This document shows, piece by piece, positions 40,930 to 49,351 of a stretch of 64,000 nt of DNA. Numbering within the stretch: position 1 is the first letter of the stretch; each line of letters begins with the position of its first letter. This stretch comes from CF-162 sp040882565 (GTDB taxonomy: Bacteria > Chloroflexota > Dehalococcoidia > SM23-28-2 > RBG-16-64-32). Made by a program: the position numbers and the translations under genes. The notes under the pieces are model-generated. The model saw only the letters and a program-made list of their open reading frames with translations. It had not been told where the DNA came from and made no database searches. Where the stretch lies: positions 62,001-126,000 of the forward strand of contig JBBEAZ010000044.1 in assembly GCA_040882565.1 (NCBI GenBank), in the 5' to 3' direction.

Positions 40930-42311
40930 TCCGCGCCCTCTAGCCGCTTGCGCGCCTCCTTGAGCGCCGCCGACACTCGGTTCGACGCCGTGCCACCCGC
41001 GACGTCACGCGCATCGATCGATGCGTGGACGTCAAGCGCCAAGACGTCCTCCTGGAACTCGGGCGAGAACCGCCGGTACTCCTCCAACGTCAACTCGCCC
41101 AGCGCCTTACCCGCGGACTCCGCGAAACGCACGAGCTCGGATACCGCGGCGTGTGCGTCACGGAATGGCATACCCTTGCGCACCAGGTAGTCCGCGACGT
41201 CAGTGGCCAACAGATAGCCGCCCGATGCCGCTTGCATCGCGCGCTCCGCGTTCACCTGGAGCTTCGGCAGCATGGCCGCGTACACAGTCAACGTGGTCGC
41301 GAGGATATCGGCGCTCTGAAAGAGACCCAGCTTGTCTTCCTGGAGGTCGCGGTTGTACGCGAGCGGCAACCCCTTGAGCGTCGTCAGGATCGCCATCAGG
41401 TTCCCATAGACGCGGCCGGTGCGCCCGCGCGCCAGCTCCGCGATGTCCGGGTTGCGCTTCTGCGGCATGATGCTCGATCCTGTCGCGAAGTCGTCAGGCA
41501 AGCGCACAAAGCCAAACTCATCGCTGGACCACAGCACGATCTCTTCACTCAGGCGCGAGAGGTGCATCATCGCGGTCGCCGCGGCGGCCTGGAAGTCGAC
41601 AATGAAGTCCCGGTCGCTCACGGCGTCGATACTGTTGAGGGAGACACGGCTGAAGCCCAGCTCGCTGGCGACGGACTCGCGGTCGATGGGGTAAGGCACG
41701 CCGGCCAGCGCGCCCGCGCCGAGCGGCAACTCGTCGGCATTGCCGTAACACGCGGAGAACCGCTCGACATCGCGCTCGAACATCTCGAAGTACGCAAGCA
41801 GGTGGTGCGCAAACAGCACCGGCTGCGCCCTCTGAAGGTGTGTGTAGCCCGGCATCACAACGTCTGCATGCGCCTCGGCAAGGGTCAGCAAGGCCGCCTG
41901 GAGTCCGCGCAGATCATCTATCGCGGTCGAGCAGACGGTCATCACGAACAGCCGCATGTCCGTCGCGATCTGGTCGTTGCGCGAGCGCGCGGTGTGCAGG
42001 CGCGCCCCGGCGTCGCCGATCTTCTCGCGGAGGCGCACCTCGATGTTCAGGTGCACGTCCTCGAGGTCTTCGCGCCAGTCGAATGTGCCAGCCTCGATCT
42101 CTTCGAGGATCTCGTCAAGCCCGCGCACGATCGCCTCAGCGTCCGCGTCGGGGATGATCCCCTGCCTTCCGAGCATGCGTGCATGCGCCTGCGACGCCCG
42201 GATGTCCCACGGGTACAGCAGCATGTCGTAGTCGACTGAGGCGCTGTACTGCAGCGCGAGCGGGTCGAGGCCCTTCGCGGTAGGGCTCTGGCTGGCCTTG
42301 CCCTTCTGCAT
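40926..42311 (-). CDS. argH: Argininosuccinate lyase
   Basis: A 461-residue enzyme splitting argininosuccinate into arginine and fumarate, last step of arginine synthesis. Seen are LHTARSRNDQIATDMRLF, PGYTHLQRAQPVLFAHHLL with the catalytic His, and the superfamily signature GSSIMPQKRNPD with the catalytic Ser. A TATAAT at 42327-42322 lies ten bases before the ATG at 42311, so a leaderless or near-leaderless mRNA is likely; GAGGGG also lies between. The longer frame to 42431 crosses the promoter and overlaps the divergent reductase gene, so I reject it. It is separated from the arg operon by about 6 kb. Confidence 0.95.
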   Translation of the reverse strand: MQKGKASQSPTAKGLDPLALQYSASVDYDMLLYPWDIRASQAHARMLGRQGIIPDADAEAIVRGLDEILEEIEAGTFDWREDLEDVHLNIEVRLREKIGDAGARLHTARSRNDQIATDMRLFVMTVCSTAIDDLRGLQAALLTLAEAHADVVMPGYTHLQRAQPVLFAHHLLAYFEMFERDVERFSACYGNADELPLGAGALAGVPYPIDRESVASELGFSRVSLNSIDAVSDRDFIVDFQAAAATAMMHLSRLSEEIVLWSSDEFGFVRLPDDFATGSSIMPQKRNPDIAELARGRTGRVYGNLMAILTTLKGLPLAYNRDLQEDKLGLFQSADILATTLTVYAAMLPKLQVNAERAMQAASGGYLLATDVADYLVRKGMPFRDAHAAVSELVRFAESAGKALGELTLEEYRRFSPEFQEDVLALDVHASIDARDVAGGTASNRVSAALKEARKRLEGAE

Positions 42312-42369
42312 AGTGCCCCTCATTATACGGGCGTAACTCGCCTCAATCGTCGTCAGGAAGGAACGCCCC

Positions 42370-44796
42370 ATGAAGCACGTCCACCTCGGCAAGACCGGCC
42401 TCCGCGTCTCGCGCATCTGCCTCGGCACCATGACCTACGGCAGCCCAACGTGGCGCGACTGGGTGCTCGACGAAGAGGCGTCGCGCCCGTTCTTCCAGAA
42501 GGCGCTTGATTCCGGCATCAACTTCTTCGACACCGCCGACGTTTACTCGCTCGGCGCGAGCGAAGAGGTGACCGGCCGCGCGCTCAAGGACTTCGCGACC
42601 CGGGACAAGGTCGTGATCGCGACCAAGGTCTTCAGCCCGATGGGCGGCGGCCCGAACGAGCGTGGCCTCTCGCGCAAGCACATCTTCGACTCGATCGACG
42701 CCTCGCTACGCCGCCTGCAAACCGACTACGTCGATCTCTACCAGATCCACCGCTGGGATTCGAGCACACCGATCGCCGAGACTCTCGAGGCGCTGAACGA
42801 CCTCGTGCGGATGGGCAAGGTGCGCTACATCGGCGGTTCCAGCATGTACGCCTGGCAATTCGCCAAGGCGCTCTACACGTCGGAGCTGCACGGCTGGGCG
42901 CGCTTCGTCTCGATGCAGAACCACTACAACCTCGTCTACCGCGAGGAGGAGCGCGAGATGATCCCGCTCTGCATCGATCAGGGCGTCGGCGTCATCCCCT
43001 GGAGCCCGCTCGCCCGCGGCTTCCTCGCCGGCAACCGCACGCAGGACAAGTCCGGCGAGACGGCCCGCGCAAGGAGCGACGACTCCGGACTCACGGTATT
43101 AGTGATGTTGCATGGCGACCCCACCGAAAGCGTTGGCAGTGATACGACGAGTCCCTTCATCACGGCGGTTGCAGACACCCGAGGCGTCGACCCGGCTGAC
43201 CTGTCGGTGGCCACAGAGGCCACGGCGCAATTTCGGTTATCTGGACGAGAACTCAGTGTGGCCAAAGTGTACGACATGTCAACGGGGGAAACGTTTGGTG
43301 TGGCGCTGGATGAGGGAGGGCGTGTCGTCAACGAGGCCGATTTTCTTGAGGCGGAGGTGCAGGCCAGATCTGAGAAGTATGGCAAGTTGGCCCCAGCGTT
43401 GTACGACCTTCTTGCAGTATCAGAAGAGCATGCCGTGCTCCAGGTCAACGTCCGAGTGGCGTTCTGGCCCGAACCGCTGGACACGTCCTCCATTGACAGA
43501 TCTGACGAGGGCCAAGCCGTCGTAATTTTGTCAGAACGGCAGGAGTCCAAGATGCTCGAGATCTTGGATTCGGAGGCCCCCCTTGTTGCGTACCTTGAGT
43601 CGCAGGGCGTGAAAGTGCTTCATCGGGACCAGCTCGTACCCTTGGTCATAGCCGAAGCGACATCGAGCCAGATTGCGGAGATCGCGAAAAGAGATGATGT
43701 GGCATGGATAGACCAGGTCTATACACACGCCCCCGCGCTGAACGTATCGAGGAATACGGTTCACGCGCAATATGTGAATAGTGCTGGCTATACAGGCACC
43801 GGCAAGAAAGTCGCCGTAGTAGAAGCAGGCGGCATCCGCACCGACAATAGCTATTTGCAGGGACCCATCACCAACAGACTTAGTACATGCATAGGATTGG
43901 AGGGCAACCACCAGACCCAAGTGGCTGGCGTGGTCAGCAGCGACCACTCGACCTACAAGGGTGTCGCCTACAACGCGAGTCTCCTCGGCGCCGCGTCTTG
44001 CGACGAAAGCTACTCAGATCAGAGCCTGATGCCGCCGACTATTTGGTCGGTCATTCAAGGCGCCTCGGTTATCAACAATAGTTGGGGTCGCGATAGCGCC
44101 GGTGTAGCGACGGCAATGACTAGGTATCAAGACGATCTCGTTTACACGTGGCGAACCAGCGTGGTCGACTCTGCAGGAAACATCGGCACTATTCCGGGAT
44201 CTTGCCCCTCCACATCCCCCAAAGTAGTGTCACCAGGAATCGCATACAACGCGATCACCGTCGGGAGCTTTTCTGATGCGGGAACTTGGTCATCACCCTC
44301 CGGGTGGAACGATGACTCTGTAGCCAGCGACTCCTGCTATCTCGATCCAGTCTCGACCCATAGCGACAGATACAAGCCGGAGGTTGGAGCACCAGGTGTC
44401 AACATTACGACTACCAACGGTTCGGGCGCGTCTACTGCGACCGTGAGCGGCACCAGCTTCGCCGCACCGCATGTTAGCGCCGCGGTAGCACTCCTGATCA
44501 ATCGCCAGTCAGTGCTGGCATCTCAGCCGGAGGCCGTCAAAGCGATATTGATGGCGTCAGCGATTCACCGCCCAATTAGCGGAGATGCCAGCGAGTCAAA
44601 TGCCCTCTACGGGGAAATACTTGGAGCAGGAGGAATCGATCTCGAGCGCGCAGACCACATCGCTTATGCGCTAACATGGTCTACGGCAACCCTGTTCACA
44701 AATAGCTTCGACTGGGAGGGATGTAGGAACTACTTACTACAACGCCTCCGCCCTCGAGAAAGTGAGGGCCGCTTTGACGTGGACAGTACGAACTGA
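42370..44796 (+). CDS. Chimeric frame: truncated aldo/keto reductase joined to a subtilase
   Basis: One 808-codon frame of two unrelated parts. Residues 1 to about 238 are an aldo/keto reductase with tetrad Asp54, Tyr59, Lys86 and His127, ending at ETARARSDD where full-length relatives continue about 90 more residues, including the NADPH-phosphate loop. At 43081 the sequence switches to lower-GC DNA encoding a propeptide-like stretch and an S8 domain: Glu485 (VAVVEAGG) where Asp is usual, His514 (NHQTQVAGV), oxyanion Asn in NNSWG, and Ser696 (SGTSFAAPHVSAA). No signal peptide precedes the protease, so it cannot be exported. The last 20 codons are out of frame. I read this as recombination or misassembly, not a working fusion. 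Confidence 0.7.
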   Translation: MKHVHLGKTGLRVSRICLGTMTYGSPTWRDWVLDEEASRPFFQKALDSGINFFDTADVYSLGASEEVTGRALKDFATRDKVVIATKVFSPMGGGPNERGLSRKHIFDSIDASLRRLQTDYVDLYQIHRWDSSTPIAETLEALNDLVRMGKVRYIGGSSMYAWQFAKALYTSELHGWARFVSMQNHYNLVYREEEREMIPLCIDQGVGVIPWSPLARGFLAGNRTQDKSGETARARSDDSGLTVLVMLHGDPTESVGSDTTSPFITAVADTRGVDPADLSVATEATAQFRLSGRELSVAKVYDMSTGETFGVALDEGGRVVNEADFLEAEVQARSEKYGKLAPALYDLLAVSEEHAVLQVNVRVAFWPEPLDTSSIDRSDEGQAVVILSERQESKMLEILDSEAPLVAYLESQGVKVLHRDQLVPLVIAEATSSQIAEIAKRDDVAWIDQVYTHAPALNVSRNTVHAQYVNSAGYTGTGKKVAVVEAGGIRTDNSYLQGPITNRLSTCIGLEGNHQTQVAGVVSSDHSTYKGVAYNASLLGAASCDESYSDQSLMPPTIWSVIQGASVINNSWGRDSAGVATAMTRYQDDLVYTWRTSVVDSAGNIGTIPGSCPSTSPKVVSPGIAYNAITVGSFSDAGTWSSPSGWNDDSVASDSCYLDPVSTHSDRYKPEVGAPGVNITTTNGSGASTATVSGTSFAAPHVSAAVALLINRQSVLASQPEAVKAILMASAIHRPISGDASESNALYGEILGAGGIDLERADHIAYALTWSTATLFTNSFDWEGCRNYLLQRLRPRESEGRFDVDSTN

Positions 44797-45037
44797 CTAT
44801 TCCGGGTACGACCTGCAGCCAGGCACCGACCTTGACTTACGCGTTTATGCCCCAGGCGGTTCCCAGGTCGCGTCGTCGTATTCGTATGACGGAAATACGG
44901 AGCTAGTCCAGTTCACGGCCCCATCCAGCGGCAGTTATCGCGTCTGTGTAAAGAAGTATCGGATGGACGACTACAGTATTGTCGCCTCAACTGCGTGGAT
45001 TCATCCGGCAACCTCCACGTGTGGCTCAGGGTGCTAG
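44731..45037 (+). pseudogene. C-terminal domain of the subtilase, shifted out of frame
   Basis: After a frameshift near 44733 the subtilase continues in the next frame as YYNASALEKVRAALTWTV, then LQPGTDLDLRVYAPGGSQVA and VQFTAPSSGSYRVCV, to the stop at 45037. This is the beta-sandwich tail often found after S8 domains. ATG or GTG starts within it (for example 44762) would give only this domain. The shift shows the protease gene is damaged regardless of the upstream fusion. Confidence 0.72.
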
Positions 45038-45043
45038 GTACCA

Positions 45044-45727
45044 GTGACCAAGCGTTTGCTGGCCGTCACGCTTGGAGCCATGCTTTTCGCATGGGTCGCA
45101 TGCGATTCGAATGAGGCTGGAGTTGATCAGCCCACTTCTGGGACTGCCGCTGCTTCGCCCTTGCAAGCCGACCCCACGGCGAAGGTATCCAGCACGCTAC
45201 CGCTGTATTCCTTTACCCCACGACCTCGACCCGGCGCAACCGGAGGTCCGTATATCGCGTATTCCGAAGGCGATTGCAGCGGTGCCGACGCTGGCCCAAC
45301 CAGCACCGTAGTTAACGAGGAGCCACACGAGACTCCGCTGTCCGCAGGAACGATCTTCACAGGCGATGACCTTGCGCCTCGCTCGTGGCCAACGTTGCAT
45401 ATTGTGACAGTTACTCCTCCTGACGGCACGCTCGTTCATGCCTCAGATCTTGGGGCCGAAGACGTGCGTGGAGTACTACTCAGCGTCGGGTTTTCGTTCC
45501 GGATTGGCTACGGCGTCAGTGGGGTACCGCCACTCCGGTTCGGCTTGGACGGCGAAGAAGTGACCGGGCTGATGAACCTGGCTGGTACCGCTGACGTTCC
45601 GCCATCAGGGGGAGGCGCAACCTACACAGGCGAGCTCACCCTCGGCGAGCATGACGCTGCTGTCAGCTACTGCGACAATGCCGGGGACACCTATTCGTAC
45701 GAGTGGACCTTCACAGTTATCGAGTAA
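45044..45727 (+). CDS. Secreted protein or weak lipoprotein in the lower-GC segment, unknown
   Basis: A 227-residue protein from a GTG six bases after the subtilase stop. It has a signal peptide with a poor lipobox (WVACDSN), a Ser/Thr/Pro-rich stretch, and a C-terminal half with two cysteines that looks like an Ig-type or beta-sandwich domain (HIVTVTPPDGTLVHASDL, LTLGEHDAAVSYCDNAG). No family recognised. Its codon use matches the subtilase rather than the flanking genes, so it came with it. Confidence 0.6.
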   Translation: MTKRLLAVTLGAMLFAWVACDSNEAGVDQPTSGTAAASPLQADPTAKVSSTLPLYSFTPRPRPGATGGPYIAYSEGDCSGADAGPTSTVVNEEPHETPLSAGTIFTGDDLAPRSWPTLHIVTVTPPDGTLVHASDLGAEDVRGVLLSVGFSFRIGYGVSGVPPLRFGLDGEEVTGLMNLAGTADVPPSGGGATYTGELTLGEHDAAVSYCDNAGDTYSYEWTFTVIE

Positions 45728-45731
45728 TGCG

Positions 45732-46538
45732 CTAGGCGCGTTGTAGCGGCGGCAGGCCGAGCAGCTCGCCGATCTCCGCGATGGCGAAGTCCGGCTGCAC
45801 CGGGCCCTCGACTTCCACCTCATCCGACGTCTCTTCGACGGGCTCGCCGAGCGGCGGGCGGCGCCAGACGGCTCCCATCCCGAGCGTCTTCGGGCCTTCC
45901 ACGTCGGCGCGCAGGTTGTCGCCGACCATCAGGCACTCCTCGGCTTCGACGTCGAGTCGCTCGAGCGCGACCTGGTATATGCGCGGATGCGGCTTCAAGT
46001 AACCAACGTCGCAGGACACCACGATCACCTCGAACAACTGGTCGAGGCCGAAGTGGTTAACCTCCGCCCAGAAATCGGGCCCGCTGTAGCCCCGGTTGGT
46101 CACGCTGGCCAGCCGGAAACCGCGGTCGCGAAGCTCGCTTAGGGTCGGTATCACATCGGGGAACAGTTCACGGCCGAGGAAGAGTCCGCCCAGGTTCCAA
46201 GCCTCCCAGAGTTCAGCGCCCTGCTCAGGCGTCACTTCCATGGCGTGCTCTCGCGCAACGCGGCGGCACAGCTCCGGGTAACCGGGGTCCACGCAGTCGC
46301 CGTGGAACGCGCGGTGCGTCTCCTCCTCAACCGCGAAGCGGATGTCGCGCCCGATGAACGGCCGGTCGCCGCTCATGTCATAGCCCCAGCGCCGGATCAC
46401 TTCCTCGACGCGGCGCATCGTCTCGCCGCGGATCACTCCGCGCGGCGGCATCTTGGGCAGATGCCAGAGCGTATCGCCGAGGTCGAAAAAGACGGTCGTG
46501 ATCGGCCGCGGGCCAGTGGTGTCGTCGTCGATGCTCAT
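45732..46538 (-). CDS. HAD-superfamily hydrolase
   Basis: A 268-residue phosphatase-like protein. Motif I is TTVFFDLGDTLWHL with the nucleophile Asp, motif II is SVTNRG, motif III Lys is in YLKPHPRIY, and motif IV is CLMVGDNLRADVEG. The cap is the helical C1 type. Substrate unknown. It is the last gene of the minus-strand run that starts with argC, 54 bases after the deacetylase. Confidence 0.87.
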   Translation of the reverse strand: MSIDDDTTGPRPITTVFFDLGDTLWHLPKMPPRGVIRGETMRRVEEVIRRWGYDMSGDRPFIGRDIRFAVEEETHRAFHGDCVDPGYPELCRRVAREHAMEVTPEQGAELWEAWNLGGLFLGRELFPDVIPTLSELRDRGFRLASVTNRGYSGPDFWAEVNHFGLDQLFEVIVVSCDVGYLKPHPRIYQVALERLDVEAEECLMVGDNLRADVEGPKTLGMGAVWRRPPLGEPVEETSDEVEVEGPVQPDFAIAEIGELLGLPPLQRA

Positions 46539-46592
46539 GGTTACCGCCGACGCCTACTCTACCGAACCGGCGCGCGCTGGCGGAAGGGTGAA

Positions 46593-47603
46593 CTACTCGC
46601 CAAACGAGCCGGGAAGGTCCGTGATCTGGTACCCGGCCGCCTGCAGGCCGTCGATCAGCGACTGCAGCGCGGGCCCGTCCTGCGACGCAGAGCCGACGTG
46701 GAACACATAGATCGCGCCCGGCTCGGCCAGTTGCAAGCATCGCGCCGTGATCTCCGCCGCCGGAATGCCCGTCCAACCGCGGGAGTCGACGGCCCACATC
46801 ACGTTGTACGCATACCCGCGCGCGCCAACGTCTGCATTCACCGAGTCGTCGTAATCGCCGTACGGCGGGCGGAAGTACGGCTTGGTTGTCGCCCCGGTCA
46901 GGTCGCGGATGATCTGCTCGGTCCGGTCCAGCTCCTGCCAGCGCTCCGCCTGGCCAAGCCCGCCAAGTCCGTCCGAGTTGCCGGTGAATGACCTGTGCGA
47001 GTACGTATGGTTGATGAATGAGTGGCCCTCATCAGCCATCCGCTTCACCAGCGTGGGATACGCCTCTGCAAACTTCCCGGTCATGCCGAAGCTGGCGTGC
47101 AGACCGTTGGCGGCGAGCGTGTCCAGGATCTGGACCGAGTACCCCGCATCTGACCCGGCATCGAAAGTCAGCGCGACAATGTTGCGGGACGTATCCCCAT
47201 AGCGAATCACTTGCGCGGCGCCCGTCGAGGGTGGCGTCTCACCCGCCGGCGGCTGAGTCGCTGGAGGCGCCGTCGGCTGCACCCCGTCCGGAATGACGAT
47301 CTCCTGGCCAACCTCAATCTCGCCCGGATCGGTGATGCTGTTCGCCGCCGCGATCGCCTCGACCGTCGTGCCAAACCGGTTAGCGATCGAGTAAAGCGTA
47401 TCGCCCGCCTGAATCACGTAAGTGAGCCCGGACGGCGTTTCGGTGGGCGACTCGTTGCCAAGTGTCTGACCCGGACTGGCGGTTGAAGACGGCAAGAGCG
47501 ATCCGGTTGGAGAGCCGGAACCCGGAGCCGCCCCACCGTCGTCATCGCTGCAGGCGACGGCGATCGTCAGCAGAAGCAGGGCAACGACGAGCGCTCGCGG
47601 CAA
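46593..47603 (-). CDS. LysM-bearing polysaccharide deacetylase lipoprotein (CE4)
   Basis: From TTG 47603 the protein is 336 residues with signal peptide, lipobox IAVAC (Cys18), a Ser/Thr/Pro linker, a LysM (YVIQAGDTLYSIANRFGTTV, then EVGQEIVIPDG) and a NodB domain with IVALTFDAGSDAG, HTYSHRSF (metal His pair) and YFRPPYGDYD. CE4 enzymes remove acetyl groups from peptidoglycan or other glycans; LysM points to the cell wall. GGAG seven bases before the TTG supports the start, and the 62 upstream codons of open frame overlap the MOSC gene and are rejected. Confidence 0.85.
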   Translation of the reverse strand: MPRALVVALLLLTIAVACSDDDGGAAPGSGSPTGSLLPSSTASPGQTLGNESPTETPSGLTYVIQAGDTLYSIANRFGTTVEAIAAANSITDPGEIEVGQEIVIPDGVQPTAPPATQPPAGETPPSTGAAQVIRYGDTSRNIVALTFDAGSDAGYSVQILDTLAANGLHASFGMTGKFAEAYPTLVKRMADEGHSFINHTYSHRSFTGNSDGLGGLGQAERWQELDRTEQIIRDLTGATTKPYFRPPYGDYDDSVNADVGARGYAYNVMWAVDSRGWTGIPAAEITARCLQLAEPGAIYVFHVGSASQDGPALQSLIDGLQAAGYQITDLPGSFGE

Positions 47604-47650
47604 ATACAGTCTCCGCTTAGTACAACGTGAGTGAGCGCGGCGAAGGTCCC

Positions 47651-48115
47651 CTAGAGTACCGAGATTTCGTCGCCCACGCTGATGGTCCCGCCGCTGACGA
47701 TGTCGCAGCGCAACCCGCCCCGGTGGACAAGCGCCTTCATCGTGCCCTGCTGGCCGACCTTGCGCTCCAGGTACTCGCACGGCTCGCACAGTCTCATGCC
47801 GCGCAGGACGACATCGCCGACCCGCAACTCGCGGTCCACGAGGTCGTTGAGCCTGATGCCGCGCGTCGTGATATTCCTTCGCGACTGGCCGGGCTCGATC
47901 TTGATGCCGTGCTCAGCCTCGATCGCCACGATCTGCTCGCTCTCGATGAGCGTCACGTCACGCCCCGTGCCGGGCGTATCGGAATAGGTGCCGCTGTGGC
48001 TGTAGTAGCGGTCGCCTTCCAGGCCTCGTCCGGGTTCCGCGTGGACGGAGTCCACCGGCGCGGGGTCGGCCTCAGCCGCCGGAGTGATGTGTATGGAGAC
48101 CACTTCGCCACTCAT
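47651..48115 (-). CDS. MOSC-domain protein
   Basis: A 154-residue stand-alone MOSC protein. GLEGDRYYSHSG and GRDVTLIESEQI are family marks, and the conserved cysteine proposed to carry sulfur lies in RLCEPCEYLERK. MOSC domains bind molybdenum cofactor and transfer sulfur or reduce N-hydroxylated compounds. It begins 18 bases after argG and is probably in the same transcript. Confidence 0.9.
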   Translation of the reverse strand: MSGEVVSIHITPAAEADPAPVDSVHAEPGRGLEGDRYYSHSGTYSDTPGTGRDVTLIESEQIVAIEAEHGIKIEPGQSRRNITTRGIRLNDLVDRELRVGDVVLRGMRLCEPCEYLERKVGQQGTMKALVHRGGLRCDIVSGGTISVGDEISVL

Positions 48116-48133
48116 GGTGCAAACTCCCTTGTA

Positions 48134-49345
48134 CTAAGCCCGCTTCTCCTCGTCAAGCAACTGAGCCTGCGACTGCACCTTCAACGGGAGCCCCCAGATG
48201 CTGATGAAGCCAACAGCGGCCGTGCGGTCGAACTGGTCCGCCTTGTCATAGGTCGCAAGCGAGAAGTCATACAGGCTCCTCGGAGACTTCCGCCCGACGA
48301 CCATCGCTGTACCCTTATGCAGCTTCACGCGCGCGGTGCCGGTGACATATCGCTGCGTGTTCTCGATGTACGCCTGCAGGTCCTGATGGTGCGCGCTGAA
48401 CCAGAGGCCGTTGTAGACGAGGTCCGCGTATTCCTGCGCGACCCTGGCCTTGAAGCGGCGCTGCTCCTTCGAGAGCGTCAGCGATTCCACTGCCTCGTGC
48501 GCGGCCAACAGCGCTACGCCCGCCGGCGCCTCATAGACCTCGCGTGACTTGATGCCGACGAGCCGGTCTTCGACCGTGTCGATGCGGCCGATGCCGTGCT
48601 CACCAGCGATCTCGTTCAGTGCATTCACGAGCGCCACCGGGGCCATCACCTTGCCGTCCAGTGACACCGGAACACCACTCTCGAAGCCTATCTCGGCGTA
48701 TGCAGGCTCATCGGGTGCTTCAGAAGGCGACTTGGTCCATAGCCAGACGTCGTCCGGCGGTTCTGTCCAGGGGTCCTCGAGCGCACCGGTCTCGATGCTG
48801 CGGCCGTACAGGTTCTCGTCGATGCTGTAGGGGCTTTTCTTCGTGACCGAGATCGGGATGTTGTGCTCCTGGGCGTATTCGATCTCCGACTCGCGGTCCA
48901 TCTCCCACTCACGCAGCGGCGCCACGATCTTCAAGTCGGGCGCCAGCGCGTTGACGGAGACATCGATGCGCACTTGGTCATTCCCCTTGCCAGTGCAGCC
49001 GTGCGCAACGGCCGTGGCACCCTCGCGACGGGCGGCCTCAACCATCTCGCGCGCAATCAGCGGCCGTGACAGCGCTGTCGCCAACGGATAGACGCCCTGG
49101 TATTTCGCGCCGGCCATGACAGCGGGGAAGACGAAGTGGCGCACGAACTCGTCCTGCACATCGCTCCACAAGAAACTTGTTGCGCCTGCCTCCATCGCCC
49201 GCGACTGCAACTCCTCCCGCTGCCGGTCCATGCCGACATCGACCGTCAGCGCGACCACGTCGTAACCTCTGTCTTCCTTCAGCCAGCGAATCGCGACGGA
49301 GGTGTCCAGCCCGCCCGAGTACGCCAGTATGATCTTCTCAGCCAT
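48134..49345 (-). CDS. argG: Argininosuccinate synthase
   Basis: A 403-residue enzyme joining citrulline and aspartate with ATP. The PP-loop is LAYSGGLDTSVAIRWL, followed by AHGCTGKGNDQVR and the type-I mark VTKKSPYSIDENL. A GAGGGG ribosome site precedes the ATG at 49345, six bases after argD. Full length. Confidence 0.96.
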   Translation of the reverse strand: MAEKIILAYSGGLDTSVAIRWLKEDRGYDVVALTVDVGMDRQREELQSRAMEAGATSFLWSDVQDEFVRHFVFPAVMAGAKYQGVYPLATALSRPLIAREMVEAARREGATAVAHGCTGKGNDQVRIDVSVNALAPDLKIVAPLREWEMDRESEIEYAQEHNIPISVTKKSPYSIDENLYGRSIETGALEDPWTEPPDDVWLWTKSPSEAPDEPAYAEIGFESGVPVSLDGKVMAPVALVNALNEIAGEHGIGRIDTVEDRLVGIKSREVYEAPAGVALLAAHEAVESLTLSKEQRRFKARVAQEYADLVYNGLWFSAHHQDLQAYIENTQRYVTGTARVKLHKGTAMVVGRKSPRSLYDFSLATYDKADQFDRTAAVGFISIWGLPLKVQSQAQLLDEEKRA

Positions 49346-49351
49346 TGCCCC

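Noticed and set aside
41025..42239. 404-codon open frame opposite argH
   Set aside because: Shadow with no recognisable domain; argH carries the lyase signatures.
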